Counted from the stretch's first letter, positions 55,510 to 64,000 are shown. The stretch: 64,000 nucleotides of DNA from Streptomyces sp. NBC_01142 (GCF_026341125.1 NZ_JAPEOR010000003.1:1364001-1428000), one strand, 5' to 3'. The notes: generated by a model not told the origin, from the letters alone. Numbers and translations: made by a program.

Positions 55510-56505
55510 GTGGTGCTGCGCATCTATTTCACCGCGGAGGATCTCGCCCGCACCCGGGTGGCCAGTACCATCGGGGCCGCCGCGGAGACGTATTACAGCC
55601 TGGAGATGCTGTGCCGGCGTTCCCTCCCGGTGCCCTTTCAACGGTGGCGCGCCACGGTGGCCGGCCGACTGGGCGAGGACACCGGGCCACTCACTGCACT
55701 GATGCCGGCCCGAGGCCCGGGCCTCGACCTGCTGGCGCTGGTCGGCGACTCGCCCGACATCGACCACGCGGTGGAGGCTCTGCTGCGGGCACCGCGCATC
55801 CGGGTACGCCGCGAATTGGAACCCGTTGCCGTCCGCCCCGCCCACATGTCGTGGGCTCGGGCCGTCGCCGAGGGGGATGCCGATGCCCGGCGGTTACTGG
55901 CGGCCGGCCTCGTGGCTTGTCACCGGGTGGCCGTCGCACCGTACTGGGCGGCTTCCCAGTCACAGCTGGACGTCGTACGGGCGCAGTACGCCCGCACGTT
56001 CCTGGAAGGGGGAGTCGACGCTCTGCTGGCCTCCCTGAGCCCTCCGCTGGTGCGCTGGCGTCCGCCTGTGCTGGAGGTACGCTACCCCCGCCCGGTCGAG
56101 GTTCACCTGGGCGGCAGAGGGCTGATCCTGGTGCCGACTCTGTTCTCCTGGCGTGAGTTCAGCCTGCTGTACGACCCGTACGACGACGCGTCGGTGCCGC
56201 GGCTGACCGTACCCGCGGTGACCGATCCGGCTACCGGCGCGGCGCTGTGGCATCCCAGGGGCTCCGTGGCCGACGGTGCCCTGGGTGTCCTGCTCGGACG
56301 TACCCGGGCCGCCGCGCTGCGCGTGGCCGCCGATGGTTGCAGCACCACTGAACTGGCCGCGCGACTCGGTGTCTCCCTGGCGGCCGTCAGCCAGCACACC
56401 AAGGCGTTGCGCGACGCGCGCCTCATCACCACCAGTCGGCGCGGTGGTTCCGTACTGCACATGGCCACTGCCCTGGGCCGGGAACTGCTGGACGGGAACC
56501 GATAG
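55510..56505 (+). CDS. ArsR-type winged-helix regulator with large N-terminal domain
   Basis: The 331-residue product starts at GTG 55510 or 55513. The N-terminal 250 residues (MVLRIYFTAEDLARTRVAST, SLEMLCRRSLPVPFQRWRAT) match the DUF5937-type domain found in many Streptomyces transcription factors. The C-terminal 75 form an ArsR-like winged HTH (STTELAARLGVSLAAVSQHT, ALRDARLITTSRRGGSVLHM). No Cys-rich metal site is seen, so it probably senses something other than metal. It is intact and monocistronic, followed by a terminator. The targets are unknown. 55246-55509 holds no gene apart from its promoter region. Confidence 0.85.
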   Translation: MVLRIYFTAEDLARTRVASTIGAAAETYYSLEMLCRRSLPVPFQRWRATVAGRLGEDTGPLTALMPARGPGLDLLALVGDSPDIDHAVEALLRAPRIRVRRELEPVAVRPAHMSWARAVAEGDADARRLLAAGLVACHRVAVAPYWAASQSQLDVVRAQYARTFLEGGVDALLASLSPPLVRWRPPVLEVRYPRPVEVHLGGRGLILVPTLFSWREFSLLYDPYDDASVPRLTVPAVTDPATGAALWHPRGSVADGALGVLLGRTRAAALRVAADGCSTTELAARLGVSLAAVSQHTKALRDARLITTSRRGGSVLHMATALGRELLDGNR

Positions 56506-56526
56506 CGCCGCGCAGCGTGGCCGTGG

Positions 56527-56550
56527 GCCCTTAAGTCATGGCTTAAGGGC
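56527..56550 (+). terminator. Hairpin after the ArsR-type gene
   Basis: A perfect 9-bp inverted repeat GCCCTTAAG (56527-56535) and its complement (56542-56550) with a 6-base loop begins 21 bases after the stop. There is no T run. 56551-56936 shows no gene that I trust. Confidence 0.6.
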
Positions 56551-56936
56551 GTAGCCGCCCGTGCCGGCAGCCCGGAGCATTCATGGCGTTCGGTCGTGTC
56601 CGGGCATGCTCGGTGCCGAACTCCTGGAGGTAAGCCGCCTTCGACAAGGGGAGGACGCGTATGACCGCTGTACCGATGTTCCCCATGGCCGCGCTCGAGC
56701 ACCTATTACGCACTGGAGTGGCGTTCCGGTGCGCAAGAGCGGATACCTGAGCATCGCCTCAAGGCGCAACCTGGTGTGTCGCAGTGCATTCCTGTCGGCT
56801 GCCTTCCAGGTCCAGTGAGAGAAAGAGCGACAGTGGCCGGGGTGGTCACTGAGGCGGGAGCGCTACGACGAGTGCGGGAGATTCGCACGCGCCTGGTGAT
56901 CGTCGGTGTCTCCCAGGACCAATGAAGGACGGCGAA

Positions 56937-57272
56937 ATGAAGGCATTACGCAGCTCACGGGGTCTGGGTGTCAGCGCTGCCGCGCTCGCCCTGGCCATGG
57001 TCGGGTCAGCGGGCATCGCCACTGCGGCTCCTGCGCCGAAAGTCGAAGCGACCGCCGCCTCTGTGACAGCAGCGGACCGCTGCGGGAATCACACCCACTA
57101 CGTCCTGGACCAGAACTACCGTTTCTGGAGGAACTGCATCTCCAAGAGCGAGAAGATCAAGGTCGACTTCATCCTCTGGTGGGACAGCGAGATCTGTGTG
57201 GCAGCGGGCTCGGACACCATGCTCGGCACGCCCAGCCAGGTCCGTGGAGCGTCCCGGATCGGTGACTGCTGA
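56937..57272 (+). CDS. Small secreted protein (DUF6355-like)
   Basis: The 111-residue product starts at ATG 56937; an ATG at 56922 adds only five residues. The signal peptide is MKALRSSRGLGVSAAALALA to about residue 32 (GIATAAPAP). The mature part AADRCGNHTHYVLDQNYRFW, RNCISKSEKIKVDFILWWDS, EICVAAGSDTMLG, ending RIGDC, has four Cys likely forming two disulfides. Size, spacing and the C-terminal Cys resemble the DUF6355 group of small secreted Streptomyces proteins, some of which sit in natural-product clusters. That match is from memory. It is a single gene and its function is unknown. Confidence 0.72.
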   Translation: MKALRSSRGLGVSAAALALAMVGSAGIATAAPAPKVEATAASVTAADRCGNHTHYVLDQNYRFWRNCISKSEKIKVDFILWWDSEICVAAGSDTMLGTPSQVRGASRIGDC

Positions 57273-57558
57273 GGCGCTGGTTCGGGGGCCTGCCTGCGCC
57301 GAGGAGCACTTGCTCACATGCTGGGTGACATGGGTGGCGTAGTCCAGCGCGCAGCGGTTGGGCTTGCCCTCCTGCGCGCGGTGTGCCGGAGGGGAGCTGG
57401 CCAGAGCGGCTGAGGACGTCGAGCTGGACCTGGTGCTCGACGTCCAGGCGTCACGCCTCGCGCAGGGCGTGCCGGGCCTCGTCACGGGCGGCACGGCCGG
57501 TGGTCGCGGTGGAGCGGGCGTCGGGCAGGGCCGCAAGCCGGCGGCAGGCCGCCTCTAA

Positions 57559-58450
57559 GAGGAGCTAACACAATGCTTGGACGCGTCGGTAGGTGATCAC
57601 GCAGCAGGCCAGTTTGAGGAATGCTTCGTGGATGTCGTCGCGGATGTCCCAGCGGATCCGGAGGCGGCGGAAGCCATGGATCCAGGCGTTCGTGCGCTCT
57701 ACCACCCAGCGGATGGTGCCGAGCCCGGAACCGTGCGGCACTCCGCGTCGGGCGACGACCGGCTTGATCCCGCGCTTCCACAGCAGGCGGCGGTACTTGT
57801 CGAAGTCGTAGCCACGGTCGGCGAACAGCTGCCGCGGCCGGTGACGGGGCCTACCGGTCCGGCCCTTGATATGCGGTATCGCGTCGAGCAGGGGCATGAG
57901 CTGGGTGACATCGTGCCGGTTGCCACCGGTCAGCGTGATGGCCAGCGGAGTACCGCGCGAGTCGGTGATCACATGGTGCTTCGAGCCCGGTCAGGCGCGG
58001 TCAACCGGGCTCGGCCCGGTTTGGGGCCGCCCCGACGTGCCTGCCGGTGCGAACCGTCGATCACCGCCCTCGACCAGTCCAGCTTCCCGGCCTGGTGCAG
58101 CTCGGTCAGCAGTACCTGATGCAGCCGGTCCCACACATCGGCCTCGTGCCAGTCCCGCAACCGGCGCCAGCACGTCATCCCGGAACCGAAGCCGAGTTCC
58201 TGCGGCAGCCACTCCCACTGGATACCGGTATGCAACACGAACAAGATGCCCTGCAGGCACCTACGGTCATCCAGCGGCAGCCGGCCCGGATTCCGGACCC
58301 GCCGGGCTCTCACGGGCAGCAACGGCTCAACCCGCCCCCACAAGTCGTCCGACACCAACCACGGCGGGCCCTTTCCCTTCCCCATGACACGTCCAACGAG
58401 CCACCGCACCAACGGGCATGCCCAACCAGGCGGCTTTCTGTTAGCTCCTC
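57559..58450 (-). mobile_element. IS5-family element
   Basis: 12-bp perfect inverted repeats GAGGAGCTAACA (57559-57570; complement 58439-58450) are flanked by TAA on both sides (57556-57558, 58451-58453). The length is 892 bp, with the transposase on the minus strand. Confidence 0.88.
57565..58412 (-). pseudogene. IS5-family (IS427-like) transposase with frameshift and stop
   Basis: The first frame runs from 58412: GKGPPWLVSDDLWGRVEPLL, IQWEWLPQELGFGSGMTCWR, AVIDGSHRQARRGGPKPG. The second, in the -1 frame, contains GPSPVDRA, TGA, PGSKHHVITDSRGTPLAITL and QLFADRGYDFDKYRRLLW, and ends RVQALC at 57565. A -1 shift near CCCCAAACC (58016-58024) is plausible for the family. Even so, the TGA in VDRA-stop-PGSKHH (a CGA to TGA change) blocks the fusion. 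The element looks recently inactivated while its ends and target duplication are intact. Confidence 0.78.
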
Positions 58451-58453
58451 TAA

Positions 58454-59534
58454 GCCGGAGGCGGAAGCCGAGCCAGCACCGGGGGCGCCCCCGGCGCAGT
58501 CAGCGAACGGCTCCGACACTCCGGCCGGGGGCCAGGACTGAACAGCCGCCCACCCCGCCCTGTACCCGTGCGCCCACGCCCCTTCTCATTCCAGAGCCGG
58601 GCCGCGCGAGGCGGGGGATCTGTTCATTTCCAGCTCTAGCCTGCGTCAGCACCCCGACCGCGACCCGGTCCGACAGACCTCACCAGATGACTTCAACTGA
58701 ACCGCTCTCGGCACATAGACACCATCGACCAGATTGCACCCAAGTTATCGGTATTGAGAGCAATCGTTCAACGCGCAAAGCCCCACCTAACCGTGACACG
58801 GCCAGGGCCCGCGCGGGATCCATTTGCTGCACCTCAACAGCCAAGGCGTGGCGATCCCAGCGCCGATCGTTCACCGGCGAGGGGAGTCGGCAGCTTCGAG
58901 CGCGATCGGTAAAGAGTCGGTAAATGGATCTCCCGGCCGGCTGACACACTCGACCCTCGGGCCGAGGTGACTTGTATGCCGGACTGGCCCGTCTCAGCCG
59001 ACCATCAGCAACTGGATGAGACAGTCGAACTGTTCCTAACTGCTGCGCTGTCGGCAAAGGCAGGTGCTCGCCGCTCGCCGCCCTGACGAAGGAAGCCGCC
59101 CCCGCCTTGAGTTGTCGCGTGGGCGGAATCGGTTAAATCGCGCATTCCGACTGAAAGGTGACCCGTAGAAAGGTGGCGTAGGCAGCCGATCTCGAAGTTG
59201 CCGGTGTGGGGCCGATCCCGGAGCACCTGGCGGGCTGCCAGAACGTCGCACAGCCGATCTCGCCCACTCCGAAACGGTGTTGAGTGCTCCGGTCGGGTGA
59301 CGCAGCTCTCGTGAGGTCGGGTAGCTGGGGACCAGCAATGGTTCCCCAGCTACCGGACCGAGCTGGAGCGCCGCGAGCGCGCGTTCGCCAACGCAGACGC
59401 AGTGGATGCGCGGTCAGGCACTGCACGCCGTTCGTGACTCCGCGAGGACGGCCGGACCTGGCCGGACTACTGCGAAGAGATCGGACTGAGCGAGTCTGAG
59501 AAGCTGTTGTCTTTCCGGACTTGAGGTCTGCGTT
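58454..59534. other. Stretch with no recognisable gene
   Basis: Only short overlapping open frames are present on both strands, with no domains, clear start sites or insertion-sequence ends. Base composition falls somewhat below that of the neighbours in 58620-58900. It is probably old intergenic or decayed DNA. Confidence 0.45.
59321..59353. terminator. 11-bp perfect hairpin
   Basis: GTAGCTGGGGA (59321-59331) and its exact complement (59343-59353) are separated by 11 bases. It could be a terminator or a protein-binding site; there is no adjoining gene. Confidence 0.4.
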
Positions 59535-60092
59535 TCAGCTGGTCGGGCGTCTGCCTTGACCGATTGCGAGTCGATCACGCCGACCGTCGGCTCCGTATCC
59601 CGCCCCTCTCTCTCGCGGATCCTCGCGCGCAACCGGTCGTGGAACTCCTTGACCAGGGCGTGGTCGCGCCAGCGGCGAAAGAACGCGTAGACCCGGTCCC
59701 ACAGCGGGAAGTCGGCAGGCATCGCCCGCCACTTGATGCCGTTGTCCACCAGGTAGCGGATCGCATCGAGTATCGCCCGGTGGCAGTACGCCTCCGGCTG
59801 TCCTCCCCGGCCGCGCATCCAGCCCGGCACCGGCAGCAACGGCCGGATGGCCGCCCACTCCGCATCTGTCACGTCCGATGGATACCTTCGCACCCGATCC
59901 GGCTGATCGGCCGCGTTCCCGAACCTGTGCGCGAGGCAATCACACGACTGGGCATGCGACATCAGGGCCTCCTTGGTGTGGTAGCCCCGAGTTGCTCAGG
60001 AGGCCCTGACCTCATGCGGCGGCCACTCCAAGATCATCCGATCAGGAACCCTGTTCGATCCGCAGCCCCGACGCTCGGCACGACAACGGCTT
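59535..60092 (-). mobile_element. IS5-family remnant, related to 34728-36366
   Basis: The end GACAACGGCTTC followed by TCA at 60093-60095 equals the end of the complete element at 34728-36366. Only the start of the transposase remains, and the other end is lost at about 59535. Confidence 0.75.
59540..59962 (-). pseudogene. IS5-family transposase, N-terminal fragment
   Basis: It starts at ATG 59962 (MSHAQSCDCLAHRFGNAADQ), then RVRRYPSDVTDAEWAAIRPL, RYLVDNGIKWRAMPADFPLW and TVGVIDSQSVKADA. It is about 75 percent identical by eye to the 34838-35770 protein, then is replaced by unrelated residues. It lacks the second half of the DDE domain. Confidence 0.82.
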
Positions 60093-60188
60093 CTCAACCA
60101 AGCCCGTTGATCGGCGGCTTCTCAAACCCGGTCAGTCCGGAACGGTTCGTAGCCGCACGGTCCGGCGAATCTCCCAGCGCACCGCTCG

Positions 60189-60818
60189 TCACATGAGCCG
60201 GTACAGCTGAAGAATCGCGAAGACCAGGAGCGAGACACCGCAGCAGGCTTCGAGCGCACGTACGGCCAGTGGCGGCATCGCCCTGCGCAGCACCACGATG
60301 AGCCCCGCCGAGATCATGCACCACAGCATTGAGGAGGCCATGAACCCGGCGAAGAAGACGCCCAGCTCCGTCGTGCCGCCCGAGCCCAGGACGGCGCCCA
60401 CCCCGCCGGCCGCGCCCGACCAGTAGACGACGTTCCACGGGTTCGCCAGCGACATGCCCGCTCCCACAGCCATGGCCTTGCAGTCCTGTTTGTCGTGCGG
60501 CTCCGCCGTCGGATCGGGCACCTTCCCCGCGAGTGCGTCGCGTAGGCCCGCCGCCCCCAACCAGGCCAACAGCAAGCACCCGGTCACCGTGAGTGGCACG
60601 CGCAAGGCCGGCACCGCGAACAGCGCCCCCACGCCTGCCAGGCCGAGCACCGCCCACACGGCATCGCCCACAAGCGAGCCGACCTGTACCGCGAAGGCCG
60701 GGCGGAACCCGCCCCGTATCCCGCGTCGCAGGGACTCGCTGAACACCGCGCCTGGTGCCGCGTTGAACACCAGCCCCAACCACATAGCCACCATGAAGAT
60801 CTCGAACATGGCAGCCAC
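60189..60818 (-). CDS. LysE-family exporter
   Basis: The 209-residue, six-span membrane protein starts at ATG 60818 (MAAMFEIFMVAMWLGLVFNA) or 60809. The first module has APGAVFSESLRRGIRGGFRP, the second SLANPWNVVYWSGAAGGVGA. These occupy the places of the family's paired (N)PGP/NP motifs. Members export amino acids or related small molecules. It lies 30 bases downstream of an AraC-type regulator gene on the same strand, which probably controlled it and is now split by insertion sequences. The substrate is not predictable. Confidence 0.85.
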   Translation of the reverse strand: MAAMFEIFMVAMWLGLVFNAAPGAVFSESLRRGIRGGFRPAFAVQVGSLVGDAVWAVLGLAGVGALFAVPALRVPLTVTGCLLLAWLGAAGLRDALAGKVPDPTAEPHDKQDCKAMAVGAGMSLANPWNVVYWSGAAGGVGAVLGSGGTTELGVFFAGFMASSMLWCMISAGLIVVLRRAMPPLAVRALEACCGVSLLVFAILQLYRLM

Positions 60819-60847
60819 TGTGCGTGGGGTCGGGCAGTCTGGTCTTG

Positions 60848-61294
60848 TCAGATGTTGATCAGGGACAGCCGACGGTACCGGCCCGGCGTGATGGCGTAGG
60901 CCGCGGCGAAGTGGCGGTGGAAATGCGCCTGGTCGGCGAAGCCGAGCCCGTGCGCGACGTCGGCGACGAGCTCGCCCCTACGCAGCCGACGCCGCGCCTC
61001 GGCCAGCCGGGCCGACAGGTGCCAGGCGTAGGGCGGGGCGCCGGTGGCGCGGCTGAACGTCCGGATCAGATGCTCCCGGGACATGCCTGCCTCGTCGGCC
61101 AGCTCGGCCAGCCGGGGCGCGACGGACAGGTCGGTGCGGAGCCGGTCAAGCACCGCGGCGATCCGGGCGTCAGCGGGCTCTGGAGCACGCGCGCGCCGTC
61201 CTGCGGCCAAGTCGAGCAGCCGCGACAGCACGAGCACCAGTCGCTCCTGAACCAGAGCAGCGGATTCGGCGGGCGAAGGGTGTCCGTCCGGTGC
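60848..61294 (-). pseudogene. AraC-family regulator, C-terminal part
   Basis: From the break at 61294 the reading is APDGHPSPAESAALVQERLV, LVLSRLLDLAAGRRARA, then the AraC DNA-binding domain with two HTHs: APRLAELADEAGMSREHLIR, TFSRATGAPPYAWHLSARLA, LRRGELVADVAHGLGFADQA, HFHRHFAAAYAITPGRYRRL. The N-terminal effector domain lies beyond 63876, after an IS5 and an ISAzo13 element. The frames join when both elements are removed. An ORF restart near 61237 could still make the DNA-binding part alone. Confidence 0.8.
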
Positions 61295-61296
61295 TA

Positions 61297-62173
61297 AGAC
61301 TTGTCCCGTAACTGCTGGTCACGGGTGAGATGATCTTCGGGTGTCTGGTGTGATCACGGCGTCGGAGCCGTCCTGGATAGCCCCGTTCACCGGGCTGAGC
61401 CCGCGTTCCTTCGGCAGGTTGGTGACCGCACTGCGCCGCGAAGGTGCAGATCCGGTCCGTAAGGGCCGCCCGTGGGGACTTCCGCTGGAGGACCGGGTTC
61501 TGCTCGTCGCGGCCTACTGGCGCACGAACCTGACAATGCGCCAACTCGCTCCGCTCTTCGGTGTATCGAAGTCCGCGGCGGACCGCATCATCGACCACCT
61601 CGGCCCGTCGCTGGCGCTCCAGCCCCGCAAACGGTTCCGCAAGGACACCGTGCTCATCGTGGACGGCACCCTGGTGCCCACCCGCGACCACAGCATCGCC
61701 GAGCAGTCCAAGAACTACCGGTACTCCACGAACCACCAGGTCGTCATCGACGCCGATACCCGCCTGGTCGTCGTGGTCGGCCGGCCCTTGCCCGGCAACC
61801 GCAACGACTGCAGGGCGTGGGAGGAGTCCGGCGCGAAGGCCGCCGTCGGCAAGGCCATGACGATCGCCGACGGCGGCTATCCGGGCACCGGACTCGTCAT
61901 GCCACACCGTCGGCGCAAAGGTGAAGAACTGCCTGACTGGAAGCAGGCCCACAACAAGTCCCACAAACAGGTTCGCGCCCGCGTGGAGCACGTTTTTGCC
62001 CGCATGAAGACCTGGAAGATCCTCCGCGACTGCCGCCTCAAGGGCGATGGCGTCCACCACGCCATGCTCGGAATCGCCCGCCTCCACAACCTCAACCTCG
62101 CCGGATAGGCGGGCGGCCGGACCGGCCACCAGCCACGCCCGCACCCACCCAAGATCATTTACGGGACAAGCCT
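61297..62173 (+). mobile_element. IS5-family insertion sequence
   Basis: Inverted repeats AGACTTGTCCCGTAA (from 61297) and the complement of AGGCTTGTCCCGTAA (ending 62173) differ at one base. TA lies on both sides (61295-61296, 62174-62175). The length is 877 bp. Its right end touches the left end of an ISAzo13 copy. Confidence 0.88.
61341..62108 (+). CDS. IS5-family transposase (DDE_Tnp_4 type)
   Basis: The 255-residue product starts at GTG 61341 (MSGVITASEPSWIAPFTGLS). The N-terminal HTH is TMRQLAPLFGVSKSAADRII. DDE motifs: DTVLIVDGTLVPTRDH, AMTIADGGYPGTGLV and RARVEHVFARMKTWKILRDC. It is a single complete frame and probably active. Confidence 0.9.
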   Translation: MSGVITASEPSWIAPFTGLSPRSFGRLVTALRREGADPVRKGRPWGLPLEDRVLLVAAYWRTNLTMRQLAPLFGVSKSAADRIIDHLGPSLALQPRKRFRKDTVLIVDGTLVPTRDHSIAEQSKNYRYSTNHQVVIDADTRLVVVVGRPLPGNRNDCRAWEESGAKAAVGKAMTIADGGYPGTGLVMPHRRRKGEELPDWKQAHNKSHKQVRARVEHVFARMKTWKILRDCRLKGDGVHHAMLGIARLHNLNLAG

Positions 62174-62175
62174 TA

Positions 62176-63874
62176 GGGCTTGCAGGGAATCAAGGTGTTG
62201 CTTCCCGCCCTGAGGCTCGTTGGTGTGGTATGCGCATCCCGGATGAGACTCGTGACCAACTCGCCGTGAAGTTCGCGGTGTTGCTCCCGCAGCTGGACGA
62301 GCGGCAGCGGCGGTTGTTGATGGCTGCGGAGGCCCGGGGCCTGGGGCACGGCGGTGTCCGGGCGGTGGCACAGGCCGCTGCGGTCAGCGAGACGACGGTC
62401 CGCAAGGGCGTGTTCGAACTTGAGGCGGGTGAGGGGCCTCTGGGTCGGGTGCGGCGTCCCGGCGGGGGCCGCAAGCGGGTCGCGGATCTGAATCCAGGGC
62501 TGCGGCCGGCACTGTTGGCGCTGGTTGAGCCGGATGTGCGGGGTGACCCGATGTCGCCGCTGCGGTGGACGGTGAAGTCCACCCGCACGCTTGCGCGGGA
62601 GCTGACCCGAGCCGGGCACCGCGTCAGTGCCGACACCGTCGCCAACCTGCTGCGGGAGGAGGGGCTCAGCCTGCAGGCCAATGCCAAGACAATCGAGGGC
62701 AGCCAGCACCCGGACCGGGATGCCCAGTTCCGCTATCTCAACGAGCAGGCCCGCGAGCACCGGGACGCCGGCCAGCCGGTCATCAGCGTGGATACCAAGA
62801 AGAAAGAGCTCGTCGGCGAGTTCAAGAACAACGGCCGCCAGTGGCGGCCGTCGGGTGAGCCGGTGCCGGTGAACGTGCATGACTTCGCCGACCCGCAGCT
62901 GGGCAAGGCCGTCCCCTACGGGATCTACGATCTGGCGGCGGACACCGGCTGGGTCAACGTCGGCACCGATCACGACACCGCCGCGTTCGCGGTCGAGTCG
63001 ATCCGCCGCTGGTGGCACGGCCAGGGCCGGGCTGCCTACCCGCAGGCGGCACGACTGCTGATCACCGCTGACGCGGGCGGCTCCAACGGCTACCGCACCC
63101 GAGCCTGGAAACTGCAACTGGCCCGGCTCGCTGCCGAAACGGGACTGACCATCACCGTGTGTCATCTGCCGCCGGGCACATCGAAGTGGAACAAGATCGA
63201 GCACCGGCTGTTCTCGCACATCACCATGAACTGGCGGGGCCGCCCGCTGACCAGCCACGAAGTCATCGTCCAGTCCATCGCTGCGACCACCACCCGCACC
63301 GGGCTGCGCGTGAGTGCCGCACTCGACACCAACACCTATCCCACCGGAGTCCGCATCGGTGACGCCCAGATGGCGGCACTGCCGCTGACCCGGCACGCAT
63401 TCCATGGCGACTGGAACTATGCCCTGCACCCGCAGCCCTGCCCTGCCGTCCCGGTGGCCCGGGCTCCGCATGCGCCGGCCCCGCAGTGGGAGCAGGCCCT
63501 GCTGTCCGATCCCGCCCTGACCGGCATGTCCCGGCAACAACTGGACGCCCTCACCAGGACTTTGACCCCCGACGGCGATGCCCGGCGCGGCCGTCCGCCC
63601 CGGCTCGCCTTCCCCGAACAGGTCCTGGCCACCGTGCTCCATCTGCGGGTCGCCCTGGCCGCGGAACCTCTCGCCGTACTATTCGGCAGCAGCCGCACCG
63701 CGATGCACCGCACCCTCCTGAAGAACAGGAGACTGCTCGAGGCACACGGCATCGTCATCCCACCCGCGACGACACCACCCGTCGTCCTCGCGGCCCTCCG
63801 AGCTCGGGTCCTCGCCCAAACCGGCGAGCCCAGCAACAAGATCAAGACGACGTGTTAATGATCTGCAAGCCCTT
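62176..63874 (+). mobile_element. ISAzo13-family insertion sequence, intact (copy E)
   Basis: The ends GGGCTTGCAG (from 62176) and its complement CTGCAAGCCC (to 63873) bound the element. TA lies outside both ends (62174-62175 and near 63875). It inserted into the AraC-type gene. The end sequence differs from copy B (GGGCCCGTAA), so these are distinct ISAzo13 types. Confidence 0.8.
62230..63858 (+). CDS. ISAzo13-family transposase
   Basis: The 542-residue product starts at ATG 62230 (MRIPDETRDQLAVKFAVLLP). The upstream open frame belongs to the IS5 neighbour. The HTH is GGVRAVAQAAAVSETTVRKG; DDE motifs are VISVDTKKKELVG, LLITADAGGSNGYRTR and GTSKWNKIEHRLFSHITMNW. The C-terminal domain reads LAFPEQVLATVLHLRVALAA to SNKIKTTC. 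It is intact and the closest relative here of copies A and D. Confidence 0.92.
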   Translation: MRIPDETRDQLAVKFAVLLPQLDERQRRLLMAAEARGLGHGGVRAVAQAAAVSETTVRKGVFELEAGEGPLGRVRRPGGGRKRVADLNPGLRPALLALVEPDVRGDPMSPLRWTVKSTRTLARELTRAGHRVSADTVANLLREEGLSLQANAKTIEGSQHPDRDAQFRYLNEQAREHRDAGQPVISVDTKKKELVGEFKNNGRQWRPSGEPVPVNVHDFADPQLGKAVPYGIYDLAADTGWVNVGTDHDTAAFAVESIRRWWHGQGRAAYPQAARLLITADAGGSNGYRTRAWKLQLARLAAETGLTITVCHLPPGTSKWNKIEHRLFSHITMNWRGRPLTSHEVIVQSIAATTTRTGLRVSAALDTNTYPTGVRIGDAQMAALPLTRHAFHGDWNYALHPQPCPAVPVARAPHAPAPQWEQALLSDPALTGMSRQQLDALTRTLTPDGDARRGRPPRLAFPEQVLATVLHLRVALAAEPLAVLFGSSRTAMHRTLLKNRRLLEAHGIVIPPATTPPVVLAALRARVLAQTGEPSNKIKTTC

Positions 63875-63875
63875 A

Positions 63876-64000
63876 GCTTGCTGAATGCCCTGGCGGCAGC
63901 GAGAAACTCGGCGCGTAGGTGCGGAGAACGGACGACGGGTAGTTCGAAGTCGACTGTGGCATCGCCGGTCAGCGATTCCACCACCGTTGGCGGGACGTAT
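63876..64000 (-). pseudogene. AraC-family regulator, N-terminal part (runs off the window)
   Basis: The minus strand reads VPPTVVESLTGDATVDFELP, VVRSPHLRAEFLAAARAFSK, up to the insertion point. This fits the end of an AraC-type cupin sensor domain. It continues in frame with APDGHPSPAES at 61294 when the two insertion sequences and their TA duplication are removed. The 5' end is outside the window. Confidence 0.7.

Larger units (their letters stand above)
57451..58519 (-). pseudogene. Possible small host gene split by the IS5 element
   Basis: Joining 58519-58454 with 57558-57451 on the minus strand gives one open reading: MSEPFADCAGGAPGAGSASA, SGLEAACRRLAALPDARSTA, TTGRAARDEARHALREA, stop. 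The frame stays open across the insertion point once one TAA copy is removed, which supports a real gene of about 57 codons. No family is known and the ribosome binding site is poor. Confidence 0.25.

Noticed and set aside
58680..59057. 125-codon minus-strand frame
   Set aside because: No start site, no domain and low-complexity Arg/Leu content; not enough support for a gene.
1..64000. tRNA, rRNA, riboswitch or replication-origin features
   Set aside because: I looked for tRNA-like cloverleaves with CCA-proximal arms, rRNA blocks and DnaA-box clusters and saw none that I could support. A covariance-model search would be needed to exclude small RNAs.

Overview
The window is high-GC actinobacterial DNA, most likely from a Streptomyces. 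The evidence is strong third-position GC bias, GTG starts, Ala-X-Ala signal peptides, SpoIIE/FtsX/ricin-lectin type content and several Streptomyces-type insertion sequences. It reads as an accessory region (chromosome arm or integrated/linear plasmid DNA) that decays and rearranges quickly. I can see parts of about 18 insertion sequences, many nested or flush against one another, and about 20 broken host genes. I see no rRNA, tRNA, CRISPR array or obvious replication origin. The ends of the window carry no telomere that I can recognise.

Layout. 1-800: a small secreted protein between strong hairpins. 804-5557: an IS701-type transposase (itself split by an IS5/IS427 element) plus a phosphoesterase/phospholipase C gene, all bounded by one pair of 26-bp inverted repeats and CTAG target duplications. 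6012-14489: an insertion-sequence pile-up (IS1380, ISAzo13, IS21, IS630, an NF041680-type element, a second ISAzo13). 14630-17345: a membrane protein joining a sigma-like region, a zinc-finger-like motif and a lectin fold, then a beta-propeller protein. 17439-23028: an IS5 element, an FG-GAP lipoprotein, a broken amino-acid permease and an integrase fragment. 23088-29131: the best preserved host block, with a NarL-type histidine kinase, a response regulator, and a MacB-like ABC ATPase and permease. 29352-31564: decayed secreted protein, GNAT and LysE genes.

31743-36366: an orphan polymorphic-toxin tip with its probable immunity gene, head-to-head with a truncated Ala-rich coiled-coil toxin stalk, followed by an IS5 element that carries an antisense passenger gene. 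36695-41794: a secreted ricin-type lectin, regulator fragments, a small membrane protein and a large HTH-NACHT-LRR STAND ATPase. 42461-45894: an ISAzo13 copy split by an intact IS4 element with a 10-bp target duplication. 45914-51682: a 1582-residue WXG100-like/DUF6531/RHS protein ending in a deaminase-like toxin domain, followed by a beta-propeller protein as probable immunity partner. 52903-55245: a MobF relaxase fragment and a broken IS1182. 55510-58450: an HTH regulator, a small secreted protein and a decayed IS5. 59535-64000: an IS5 remnant and a LysE exporter behind an AraC gene that two tandem insertion sequences have split.

Working together: the kinase/regulator/ABC block probably forms a cell-envelope stress or peptide-resistance module. 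The RHS/immunity pair, the orphan toxin tip, the coiled-coil stalk and the NACHT protein suggest a conflict (competition/defence) island. The many insertion sequences with matching ends, especially four ISAzo13 copies, explain the scrambled junctions. All functional statements are inferred from motifs read by eye; no database search was possible.
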